From a virus: 64,000 bases of DNA. The notes under the pieces are model-generated. The model was not told the DNA's origin, ran no database searches, and was given only the letters and a program-made list of their open reading frames with translations. How positions within the stretch are numbered: the first letter of the stretch is position 1; each line of letters starts with the position of its first letter. Positions 44,343 through 52,451 of this stretch are shown one piece after another. Both the position numbers and the translations under genes were made by a program. Location of the stretch: the IMG/VR virus record IMGVR_UViG_3300029945_000001, positions 124,001 to 188,000 of that record; one strand, given 5' to 3'.

Positions 44343-44735
44343 ATGGATGCTATGAGTTTGGGTAAGGATTATGTTAGTAGTGAAATTATTAAAACCATTG
44401 ATCTTATTAAAAGTATTAAAAATAAAGATTTGATGTATCACAGAATTACAAGTTTTCAAGATGTTAATCGTAGAGAAACGAATGAAGTTTTAGGAAATAG
44501 TATTAAAAAGTATATGTTTAAAGAAGATGGTACTGTTATTAAGAAAAGACTTTATAATCCAAGCACGACTACTTTTATTCTCGTCGAATTGGTTAATAAG
44601 AATAATATTAAAAAGATTTATTATTTTGATACTACTTTGTTCTTTAAGAAAATGGGATTAACATTACAAGATGTTAGTGAAGAGATAGTTCATCTTGAAA
44701 GTTTATTAAGTATGATCTCACAAAGGATCATCTAG
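44343..44735 (+). CDS. hypothetical protein downstream of recombinase
   Basis: 130 aa, alpha/beta-looking and basic, not recognised. Coupled to the UvsX-like gene (three-base gap), so it may be an accessory factor of recombination such as a mediator, but nothing in the sequence proves this. Confidence 0.7.
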   Translation: MDAMSLGKDYVSSEIIKTIDLIKSIKNKDLMYHRITSFQDVNRRETNEVLGNSIKKYMFKEDGTVIKKRLYNPSTTTFILVELVNKNNIKKIYYFDTTLFFKKMGLTLQDVSEEIVHLESLLSMISQRII

Positions 44736-44746
44736 ACAATATAGAT

Positions 44747-44777
44747 AACAGAAGAGAGGCTAAGCCTCTCTTCTGTT
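44747..44777. terminator. bidirectional palindromic terminator
   Basis: 15-bp perfect inverted repeat with one-base centre between convergent genes. Confidence 0.82.
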
Positions 44778-44781
44778 GTCA

Positions 44782-45156
44782 TTACACTGTAGACCAGCTT
44801 GTACCATCAAATACACAAATAGCACTATCGCCATTATGTCTTAACAAAACACTATCTTGTTCATCGATCTTATTTCCATTACCACAAATTGTTATATTAA
44901 AGTACTGTGCTATATTTTTAGTATCTTTAATAAAATATACCGTATTTGTATCTGGAGTAGCAGGAAGATTGATTGTTACATTTTCTGGATTGTCATATCG
45001 AATACTGACGATAACAACATTTGATTGATAAATACCTAAGGTATAAACAGATCCTGATGTAAGACACGTAGTATAAACTGGATTTGTTTGTGAATTACCA
45101 TATGCCAACATAAATGGTTTTATAGTTGCGATAATGTAGTCTTTTAAGTTGATCAT
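44782..45156 (-). CDS. small fibre-associated protein
   Basis: 124 aa, beta-rich, ending with SAICVFDGTSWSTV, which is a typical phage fibre/head-fibre C-terminal strand pattern ('w-dGt.W'). Probably a short fibre domain or decoration protein. Last of three small minus-strand genes (46314-44782) with near-zero spacing. Confidence 0.68.
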   Translation of the reverse strand: MINLKDYIIATIKPFMLAYGNSQTNPVYTTCLTSGSVYTLGIYQSNVVIVSIRYDNPENVTINLPATPDTNTVYFIKDTKNIAQYFNITICGNGNKIDEQDSVLLRHNGDSAICVFDGTSWSTV

Positions 45157-45165
45157 GTATTTCTC

Positions 45166-45675
45166 CTATTTATACCAGTAAGCATTGCTAGACGAACTAT
45201 TACCAGAATCAAATGCATTTATATACCATACATCATTATACCCAAGAAGACTCATTTTATTGTTTTTTGCTAATACATATGTAGTATTATCATTGATAGA
45301 AAATGTATTGGTTGGTGCACAATTCAAGACAATAGCATCTGTAGTCATATTTAAAAATTCAATATTGAAGTAATTTGTTAGTGAACTTATATCTGGTAGA
45401 ACAATAAATTTAGTACCATTTAAAAGACATCTAGAATTATTGTTTGTATTGTCTACTTCTAATATCGGTATTGTTACTTCATCAACAACGAGCGATTGAG
45501 GAGCCCATAATGCAGTCTGAGCATCTCCAGATTGTATACATGTCCAAAATATACCACTATTTTTATCATAACAAATATCTGGAGGAGATCCATTAAACGA
45601 TACTTCTCCAGCTAAAATACCATTAGGGTTTTTAGGTACTAAAAAACAAGTTACAGCAGATAGATCGCTTGACAT
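45166..45675 (-). CDS. small fibre-associated protein
   Basis: 169 aa, beta-rich and Asn/Ser-rich, ending SSNAYWYK. The repeating strand-turn pattern is like that of the next gene product, so both may form trimeric beta domains of a fibre. No catalytic motif. Ribosome site not strong; nine bases before the following gene. Confidence 0.68.
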   Translation of the reverse strand: MSSDLSAVTCFLVPKNPNGILAGEVSFNGSPPDICYDKNSGIFWTCIQSGDAQTALWAPQSLVVDEVTIPILEVDNTNNNSRCLLNGTKFIVLPDISSLTNYFNIEFLNMTTDAIVLNCAPTNTFSINDNTTYVLAKNNKMSLLGYNDVWYINAFDSGNSSSSNAYWYK

Positions 45676-45678
45676 GAA

Positions 45679-46314
45679 TTATGTATTCCCCTGATCTATA
45701 GTTGTATTAATAGCATCAAATGGCGCCATCAAATCTAACGTAACTAATTCATCAAAGTTGTTATTATTACATAATGTTTCTATCTGATTTGAAAGATCAA
45801 ATTGTGTTTTATAAATTGTTTGAATACACTGATTAATGAATGTGGTAATTGATGTTATATCTGAAACTTCTAGTGCTATACGACCACACCAATAGATGGG
45901 AGAAGCGATAGTACCATTTGTTAATTGAGATAATAGAGAATTCAAATCGTTATTTAGAATACTAATATTAACACCGTTATAAATAACAGATTTACTAAGT
46001 GCAGTATCTCTGTTTGCTTTAGCGATATTTGATAATGTAGTTAATAGTTCAGTATAAGCTTTAGGTGTTGCCGTATATGTGATATCTGGACCATTTCTGT
46101 TTTCAACAACATCGTAATACGTAATATCAGGAAGAGTATCATGATAGTTAATATCAACAAATCCATTTAATGTTCTAAAATCAGGATTGGATATCATAGA
46201 TCCATGATACTGAAATCCATTTAACGTAAAGAATGCGCCATCACTAAAGTATTCATTTAAAACAGGGTGATAATATTTTTCGGTATCTAAGAAACCTGTT
46301 GTCTGACTTGTCAT
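45679..46314 (-). CDS. hypothetical virion-associated protein
   Basis: 211 aa. Residues about 24-60 repeat the phrase TLNGF (FFTLNGFQYHG and RTLNGFVDI), the rest is helical. Not recognised. Sits directly downstream of the remodelled glycine-rich fibre locus on the minus strand and may be its fibre-assembly or attachment partner. Confidence 0.68.
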   Translation of the reverse strand: MTSQTTGFLDTEKYYHPVLNEYFSDGAFFTLNGFQYHGSMISNPDFRTLNGFVDINYHDTLPDITYYDVVENRNGPDITYTATPKAYTELLTTLSNIAKANRDTALSKSVIYNGVNISILNNDLNSLLSQLTNGTIASPIYWCGRIALEVSDITSITTFINQCIQTIYKTQFDLSNQIETLCNNNNFDELVTLDLMAPFDAINTTIDQGNT

Positions 46315-46350
46315 CTTTAGTTTTCCTTGTATGTGTTTGCTTTATTAAAA

Positions 46351-46530
46351 CTATTTAGTGAGACCTAAAATAAGCCCAGTTCCTGTTATGGTAGCATAAC
46401 TTATGCCCACAATACAATTACCGGCAGCACCGCCACCAGATCCAGAATTTCCAAGACCGTCGTCAGTACCACGAGATCCAGCCTGACCGAAATCGCTCCA
46501 TCCGCCAGCTAAGACGCTTCCGCCTGCCGG
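46351..46530 (-). pseudogene. stranded original C-terminal end of a glycine-rich fibre tip
   Basis: On the minus strand a frame without start codon reads PAGGSVLAGGWSDFGQ ... SGSGGGAAGNCIVGISYATI and ends at TAG 46351-46353. This is the style of the C-terminus of glycine-rich tail-fibre tips, parallel to GYAITGISNVTW at the end of the intact gene at 46683. It starts abruptly where the foreign GC-rich segment ends. Best read as the old tip, cut off when a new tip was inserted upstream. Confidence 0.6.
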
Positions 46531-46670
46531 CGTTGCTGAAGGCGAGCCGACATTTCCGACAAGACTTCGGGATGAGCCAGGATGTAGTGGTGCACGGCGG
46601 CATCGAAGCCGTATTTGCCCAGCACCAGGCCCATCGATGCCGCTGCAATAAGGTGAAAACGTGATTTCAT
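46509..46670 (-). CDS. captured DsbA/ScsC-type N-terminal fragment
   Basis: 53 aa. ATG at 46670 follows AGGAGAAA. The first 20 residues look like a signal or membrane anchor (FHLIAAASMGLVLG). The rest, HYILAHPEVLSEMSARLQQR, closely follows the N-terminal dimerisation helix of DsbA/ScsC-type thiol-disulfide proteins of alphaproteobacteria (pattern DYLLAHPEV..E.M..L..R). The thioredoxin domain is missing: the frame stops exactly where the stranded fibre end begins. High GC, unlike the phage. Probably host or prophage DNA carried in by recombination; whether it is made and does anything is unknown. Confidence 0.6.
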   Translation of the reverse strand: MKSRFHLIAAASMGLVLGKYGFDAAVHHYILAHPEVLSEMSARLQQRRQAEAS

Positions 46671-46682
46671 TTCAAATTTCTC

Positions 46683-47408
46683 CTACTGCGTCGGGCCAAG
46701 GATCGTGCCCTTAGCTATCCAAGTCACATTTGAAATGCCGGTGATCGCATAACCGGGCGGGCCACCGTTCCCGCCGCCGTTGTATGATCCGACAGACCCG
46801 TTTTGGCCGTACGCACCGGGGGCTCCCCCAGCACCACTGGAACCAGCACCAGAGGTGCCGCCGCCCTGAGCGCCGCCACCTACCGACAGGGTTCCTGAAT
46901 TGCCGGCGCCGTTATATCCGTTTGACGGACTCCATCCGGGAACTGCCCCTGCGCCGCCGCCACCGTTGCCGCCCCAGCCATAAGTCGTGTATTCACATCC
47001 GCCACCGCCACCACCACCACCGCCACTCTGGATCGTGCCTAAATTTGTGATTGTGATTTTCTGCAAGGTGGAAATGGCAGGGCCACCGCTGCCACCGCTA
47101 CCGCCACCGCCATCACCACCACCGCCACCGCCGCCCTGGCCGCCGGCACCTACAATATAAGCACCAACCATTACATTAAGAGAAATATTAGAACTAGCAG
47201 GAAAACTATTGATAGTTAGTGCATACGTACTTGTTGATATCGATCCGATAATTGCAGATGAAGCAATATTTAATTTGACATTAATAGGATTTTTACCATT
47301 CCAACCATAATTAGTAGTAAGATCAGTATTTAATACGTAATTATAAATAGTTCCAGATAAATTTATTACTACTGATTGTACAGAGCTGGCAGGATTGAGT
47401 ATAAACAT
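46683..47408 (-). CDS. glycine-rich tail-fibre tip, mosaic
   Basis: 241 aa. Residues 1-85 (AT-rich codons) form a beta domain; residues about 86-220 are glycine-rich with runs of Gly interrupted by Ala, Ser and Asn, and the end GYAITGISNVTWIAKGT is the standard cap of this fibre-tip family. Codon composition switches abruptly to GC-rich at about 47155, within the first Gly run, so the distal two-thirds came from a GC-rich relative. These tips form polyglycine II-type lattices whose loops contact the receptor (family knowledge from T-even gp38-like adhesins). Expected effect: changed host range. Confidence 0.82.
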   Translation of the reverse strand: MFILNPASSVQSVVINLSGTIYNYVLNTDLTTNYGWNGKNPINVKLNIASSAIIGSISTSTYALTINSFPASSNISLNVMVGAYIVGAGGQGGGGGGGDGGGGSGGSGGPAISTLQKITITNLGTIQSGGGGGGGGGCEYTTYGWGGNGGGGAGAVPGWSPSNGYNGAGNSGTLSVGGGAQGGGTSGAGSSGAGGAPGAYGQNGSVGSYNGGGNGGPPGYAITGISNVTWIAKGTILGPTQ

Positions 47409-47505
47409 AGTTAATAAACTTTTTTGTTTGAATAGAATTCTAATCTATTTAAAATATACATAATGATTCCTCCTAATAGAAATACAGATCATATAATGGA
47501 TTTAA

Positions 47506-47538
47506 AGATAGGAGAAGGCGCGATACCTTCTCCTATCT
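47506..47538 (-). terminator. hairpin after radical-SAM remnant
   Basis: 13-bp stem 47506-47518/47526-47538 with seven-base loop, between the remnant gene and the fibre-tip gene. Confidence 0.7.
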
Positions 47539-47551
47539 CATATCAGTTGTC

Positions 47552-48124
47552 TTAAGAACCCCAGATATTCCGTCTATTTTCAGGAAGATTATCTCTATCA
47601 ATATAAACAGGAATATATCCAGTTTTCATTTCAAAAGCAAGAACAAAAGGAACAATATAAGAAGTATAATTCATTTCACAATTTTGATCAAAGAGTTCAC
47701 CGTATAACGACATACAAGAACCAGTACAAATACCAACAACAGGACATGATTTACAATTATCTCTTTGAGACCAGTGAGTAATTGCATCTAATTTAACATT
47801 AGTAATATCAGTAATAGATCCACGTTGTGTGATTTTCCATTTAAAGCAATATCAAGACTGCTAGCATTAGGGCAAGAAATAATATTACCTGACATATCAA
47901 CAGCTAAATAAAAAGCACTATTCATATTACAGAAATTATAACTGGTTATCTGACTTTCATCAAATAGAACATATGTTTTATCTCTGATGAAACTAATGAT
48001 ATTGCCAAGATTAAAATTAGCATAACTTTTATCGTTTGTCCAATCGAGTGTTTTTTTGAGTATCTTAGTTATTTAAATTAGCAGCAATATTTACCATAGT
48101 AATTGTTCCTGTATTTTCTGCCAC
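47552..48124 (-). pseudogene. decayed radical-SAM/SPASM protein gene
   Basis: On the minus strand the distal part reads LAVDMSGNIISCPNAS, then after a one-base frameshift DNCKSCPVVGICTGSCMS, a later Cys and a C-terminal tail ending at 47552. This cysteine layout is the SPASM iron-sulfur domain of peptide-modifying radical-SAM enzymes. The frameshift lies in the A-run at 47833-47836 (one A missing restores the frame). The radical-SAM core with its CxxxCxxC is absent. A GTG start with AGGAGA at 48124 now gives only a 19-residue peptide (48065-48124). So the gene has lost its core by deletion and its frame by a point indel. Confidence 0.7.
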
Positions 48125-48192
48125 AGTATATGTCTCCTGTGTCTCTATGGTTGATACTATATATAATTTATTCTATACGATAAATTGTAAAA

Positions 48193-48232
48193 GTTAAGGA
48201 TAGGATGAGCCTAGGCTCATCCTATCCTTAAC
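48193..48232. terminator. perfect 40-base palindrome, terminator of the S74-type fibre gene
   Basis: 20-bp inverted repeat without spacer, just downstream (minus strand) of the fibre gene at 48246, followed by a short T-rich stretch on that strand. Confidence 0.85.
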
Positions 48233-48245
48233 CACATAAAATAAA

Positions 48246-49436
48246 TCATTTATTTTCTATAATTGACAATCGTCTATCTATATCTTTTATTGCTTCTACA
48301 ATAATACCCATCATATTTCCATAAGCAACACTTAATGTATCATTATTATTAATGACAACTTCTGGTAAAACCTTTTGAATATCCTGGGCAATAAGACCAG
48401 ACTGGCGTTCTCCAGTATCTATACGAGTGTATGTATATCCAGTCAATTGTTTAATCTTACTGATAGAATCCTCAATAACTTTTAAATCTTTCTTTAATTT
48501 AATATCAGAATATGCAGTAAGATTTGCCAGTGCCACTAAGTTACCAGAAGTATCAATAGTCATTAGTGCATTTCCAGCATCGGTATTGTCCATAATTCTG
48601 AAATAGCCATTACTAGCATCAATAAATTTATCAGCCGGTGTTGTTCCAGTACCAACAACCCGAATAGAATTAAATGGAGTATTGGAATTTGCACTCACAT
48701 TAGATGTATAATCTTCTAATGTAGTATTTAATACTGTCGTTGATACATATTCGGAAAGATCAATGTTTGCTAAAGCTGTAGCTAATGCAGTATTCGTTAC
48801 ATAGTTCTGTAAAGTTGCTGTTAGTATTTTATTTGTTACATAATCAGTTAAATATGTACTAATATTATCAGACATGACATAATCGCCAGCAGGGCTATAT
48901 TCAGCCAATATTTTATTTAATGCATCTAAAGTGACATAATCCAATAATGTAGTATCAAGATCGGTGATTTTTTCATAACTATTTAAATCTTGTATAATCT
49001 GAGCAATACTGCTATCAACTGATTGTTCGAATGTAACAAGTTCGTTTGTTAAATCTGATTGTCCAGTACCAACTGTCTGTGTAATCTCTGATAGAGCTGT
49101 TGTGATAGCAGCATTCACAAACCTGGTATTGGCAGCGCCAGATGAATTATTATCAGTAGCAAGATCTGGAACATTACAACTTTCTGTAAAGGTAGCATTG
49201 GTTGTATCGGCTTTCGAATTTAAAATATTGAAAAGATTAATATAATCATTTATATTACATAATGTTTTTAAATTGGCATAAAGTGTAACACCATCACCTA
49301 TTTTAATGATACCCGTGCTACTATCTATAGTAATTAGACCATATGGAATAGGAACTGATGTATTATTCCAATCTGCTTGTGTGGCATTTAATCTTTGAAA
49401 AATACCTTGAATAACTATGGGTGTTGACATAGACAT
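48246..49436 (-). CDS. tail fibre with C-terminal S74-type autoproteolytic chaperone
   Basis: 396 aa. N-terminal about 60 residues (ADWNNTSVPIPYGLITIDSS then KIGDG) form an Mtd-N/fibre N-domain. The middle is repeated TxLxxYVT-type coiled/beta repeats. The last 100 residues contain SDIKLKKDL, LTGYTYTRID, QSGLIAQDIQKVLPEVV and a terminal helix, the intramolecular chaperone (Peptidase S74) that trims itself after trimer folding. The Ser of SDIKLKKD and the Lys pair are the catalytic positions in this family. AGGAG precedes the start. Receptor-binding fibre. Confidence 0.9.
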   Translation of the reverse strand: MSMSTPIVIQGIFQRLNATQADWNNTSVPIPYGLITIDSSTGIIKIGDGVTLYANLKTLCNINDYINLFNILNSKADTTNATFTESCNVPDLATDNNSSGAANTRFVNAAITTALSEITQTVGTGQSDLTNELVTFEQSVDSSIAQIIQDLNSYEKITDLDTTLLDYVTLDALNKILAEYSPAGDYVMSDNISTYLTDYVTNKILTATLQNYVTNTALATALANIDLSEYVSTTVLNTTLEDYTSNVSANSNTPFNSIRVVGTGTTPADKFIDASNGYFRIMDNTDAGNALMTIDTSGNLVALANLTAYSDIKLKKDLKVIEDSISKIKQLTGYTYTRIDTGERQSGLIAQDIQKVLPEVVINNNDTLSVAYGNMMGIIVEAIKDIDRRLSIIENK

Positions 49437-49452
49437 ATACTTCTCCTATCTC

Positions 49453-50496
49453 TTAAACGAGTTCATTGATTGAAACACCAGTATTGACCAATAATTTATT
49501 AACAGAATCATAAGCAAATGACAAGACACATATTCCTGTTAATGTAGGAATAGATCCTTGAGGAAAGAATATGTTTGTAGACCAATTAGGACTATAACCA
49601 TTTGAGTAAATCATTAACTGATATGTAGCATTTGGAACAGGATTACAAAATGCTATATTGCAGTTTCCTACTAATGTAACATTAGCACTCTGCCACATAC
49701 TTAAATCCCAAGTTATATTTGATGAAAACTGTATAGGACCTCCGGCTGGAGCCTGTACGGCTTTCCAAGTGTTAGGTTTATCCAGTTTCGCAGTTTTTTC
49801 TAACTGACCATATATCTGTATTGCTGTTAAGTAATTACTTAGAGTACTGGACAATGTATTTGTTGATACATAATTCTGTAATGCAGATGAAATAGAGTCA
49901 TTCATAAAATCTGTTGTAGAATACTCACTTATTATTGAATCGAAAGACGATATTGATAAATATTCTTGCAAAGTAGACGCCAATATAATGGATGTTACAT
50001 AGTCAGTAAGAGTTTCGGCTAAGACTACATTTGTTACATAATTATTTAAAGTATCTGTAAGATCGGCTGTTTTTACATAGTTTCCAATAGTACTAAGAAA
50101 TATATTAGTTGTGACAAATGTATCTGCCGTACCACTAATGGCTCCAGATAATTCATCATAGAGTGTTTGTAATGCAGCCGTTACCCATTTTGTATTTGCA
50201 GCATATAAACTATTATCTCCACTAGGAGGGGTAGGGACTTCAACACTGTTTTGAAAAATAGGATCTTTAATAGGAGCATATGATGAGACATCTCCCAATG
50301 CAATAAGGTCAGCAACAGTAATTATAACAGGAAGATCTCCGTATAGGGAAGTACCATCGCCTAATTTTATATTTCCATCTGATGAAATAACAACAAGACC
50401 ATAAGGAATAGCAACATTAACATTTGACCATGTTTGATCACTACTTGCTATTCTTTGTATTAATCCATTAATAGGAATAACATTTGGTTCTGTCAT
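49453..50496 (-). CDS. tail fibre protein, paralogous N-terminus
   Basis: 347 aa from ATG at 50496 (AAGGAAGG upstream; a longer frame from 50535 lacks a ribosome site). The first 60 residues align with those of the S74 fibre (WSNVNVAIPYGLVVISSDGN then KLGDGTSLYGDLP), so the two derive from one duplication. The middle repeats LxxYVTxxxLxxTL. The C-terminal 100 residues differ completely (beta-rich, no S74 domain). Likely a second fibre type sharing the same attachment point. Confidence 0.82.
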   Translation of the reverse strand: MTEPNVIPINGLIQRIASSDQTWSNVNVAIPYGLVVISSDGNIKLGDGTSLYGDLPVIITVADLIALGDVSSYAPIKDPIFQNSVEVPTPPSGDNSLYAANTKWVTAALQTLYDELSGAISGTADTFVTTNIFLSTIGNYVKTADLTDTLNNYVTNVVLAETLTDYVTSIILASTLQEYLSISSFDSIISEYSTTDFMNDSISSALQNYVSTNTLSSTLSNYLTAIQIYGQLEKTAKLDKPNTWKAVQAPAGGPIQFSSNITWDLSMWQSANVTLVGNCNIAFCNPVPNATYQLMIYSNGYSPNWSTNIFFPQGSIPTLTGICVLSFAYDSVNKLLVNTGVSINELV

Positions 50497-50584
50497 AGAA
50501 AAATCCTTCCTTAATACAGGTAGAAAATTATTCATACTATGGCTTAAAATACGTCATATATTTTATTATATAACTTTTAACATC

Positions 50585-50593
50585 CTATAGTAA
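50585..50593 (+). promoter_or_regulatory. CTATAG promoter-like box
   Basis: CTATAGTAA 27 bases upstream of the virion gene at 50620. Confidence 0.3.
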
Positions 50594-50619
50594 TTTTCTC
50601 AAATTATGGAGTTATTTAT

Positions 50620-52386
50620 ATGCCATTTAGAGATACCAAAATAGAAGAATCAGTCATTCAAATATTTGATCCTGTTATTGAACAAGTCGTTCGAGGTATG
50701 CTTATTCGCTTAGGTTTGTATGAAAAGGTAAGAGATTATATTTCTATTACTACAGATTATAGATCTGCTTCTAAGACATCGGATGATTATCATAATGCAT
50801 TATTAACAAGTGATCGCTGCGATGTTTCAGTCGAGTATAACTTAAATCCTTCAGATACAAAGTGGGAGAATTTAAAGTTTAAGCATGTCAATCCTGCTTA
50901 TTATGCTATAAAAAATACTCAACATGGTATCTTCTATGATAAGTTTGCTGATATAAAGATTGTTGAAATAGATCTTCCTGCATCGATTCAGCTCAATTTT
51001 GCTATTACATATAAGAATACTCAAGATGCATATAGTGTTTTAAATACACTATATCTTTTAAATCCAAAAGATACAACTTTTAACTTTACAGATGTTGTTT
51101 ATCATTATCCCATTAATAGTGATTTACTTTATATATTAAATACGATTTACAATATGCTCGAGTTAGATCAGACAAAACTACCATTTGAAGATTACATTAA
51201 TAAATTTTCTGACAACGCATTGACTAAATTAGTTTCTAGAGATGGAACACAGGAACAATATGTCATCAAAAGAAAGTTATTAAATATTTTAGGAACATTT
51301 GATATTCAACAGTCAAAACCAGAACCTAATAATCTAGAAGAATCCCTTGATTCATTTACTATTAATTTCACATATACTTTTCAGTTCAATAATCCTATCT
51401 TATTAAGAGCATGTTTTCCAAGTGTTATAAATAATAAACTTATCCCGACATATATGATCCCACCATATAAAGAAACATACTTTCCAGCATTGGCAGGAAT
51501 CTATCAAGAGAAATGTATTAATAGTTTTTTGAATAATAATAAATCTTTACCAAATCCTGTATTACGAATTCCAATCTGGAATGATTTTGTTGTCCCAGAT
51601 TCTCTTTCCAAATTCTATAAATTTCAGCCATTTTTTATATCTGTTGTATTGTTAGATGATGGTGATGTGACTAATATCCCATTACAAGAATTACCGGACG
51701 ACTTAAAGTTTCATGATATTGTTATAGGATTAATGAAAGAACACGGTCCTGAAATTTTTGATAATACTGGCTTGTTAAATATATCTGTATATTGTAATGG
51801 TGTTCTTGTTGATAAAAGTAAATTGTCTATAGATAATGAGCTTAATCTACTTATTAATGTTTCGAATAGAAGAGCACAATATCAGCTCGTTGTATCAGAA
51901 TGCACATCTTTTAATTTTATTTCACAAAAATGGATACCTTATTTAATAAGATACAAAAGTTTCTTTCCATTATTGATTTGTAGGAATCTTAATAGTATTT
52001 TGAAATTAGGTCATTTTAGATTAGTTCACAATGAAAGATTATTATCTATCATGAAGAATTTATTGAATAGTGGAGGAATGGATAATATCTTAAATGAATT
52101 CATTGAGAATGGAAAGTGTACAGAATCTATCTATGGCTATACGACTTCTGCCGAACAATTATTGGATTATATGACATCTGTGGGTAATGATAAAGGATCT
52201 ACTATTTTTGATACGTTCTTGTTATACTGTATGAATAATTGTATTTTAACAACAAGAGATATTGAACCACTAGATATCATGAGTTCGCCTAATAAAAACT
52301 ATTTAATTCGTGGTGTAAATACAATGAACTCTGGTTCTATTAATCTTCCATTGCGAGCTTTTAATACTAATATTTATATAGATTAA
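50620..52386 (+). CDS. virion structural protein (probable baseplate)
   Basis: 588 aa, mixed alpha/beta, no catalytic motif. First of a run of six plus-strand genes (50620-56757) with short gaps and uniform AT-rich codons, flanked by fibre genes on one side. By size and position it fits a baseplate wedge or tail-assembly protein. Not recognised by sequence. Confidence 0.68.
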   Translation: MPFRDTKIEESVIQIFDPVIEQVVRGMLIRLGLYEKVRDYISITTDYRSASKTSDDYHNALLTSDRCDVSVEYNLNPSDTKWENLKFKHVNPAYYAIKNTQHGIFYDKFADIKIVEIDLPASIQLNFAITYKNTQDAYSVLNTLYLLNPKDTTFNFTDVVYHYPINSDLLYILNTIYNMLELDQTKLPFEDYINKFSDNALTKLVSRDGTQEQYVIKRKLLNILGTFDIQQSKPEPNNLEESLDSFTINFTYTFQFNNPILLRACFPSVINNKLIPTYMIPPYKETYFPALAGIYQEKCINSFLNNNKSLPNPVLRIPIWNDFVVPDSLSKFYKFQPFFISVVLLDDGDVTNIPLQELPDDLKFHDIVIGLMKEHGPEIFDNTGLLNISVYCNGVLVDKSKLSIDNELNLLINVSNRRAQYQLVVSECTSFNFISQKWIPYLIRYKSFFPLLICRNLNSILKLGHFRLVHNERLLSIMKNLLNSGGMDNILNEFIENGKCTESIYGYTTSAEQLLDYMTSVGNDKGSTIFDTFLLYCMNNCILTTRDIEPLDIMSSPNKNYLIRGVNTMNSGSINLPLRAFNTNIYID

Positions 52387-52399
52387 AAAATCAAACTTC

Positions 52400-52426
52400 T
52401 GTAAGAGAGGCAAAACCTCTCTTACA
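52400..52426. repeat. intercistronic hairpin
   Basis: 11-bp perfect stem 52400-52410/52416-52426 with CAAAA loop but no T-run, inside the baseplate-type operon; likely attenuator or mRNA processing site. Confidence 0.6.
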
Positions 52427-52451
52427 AGAAAACAGATAGAAAGGTGAAAAT

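Noticed and set aside
46463-46648. 61-aa minus-strand ORF rich in Trp and Arg
   Set aside because: Out-of-frame shadow of the DsbA-like fragment and the stranded fibre end.
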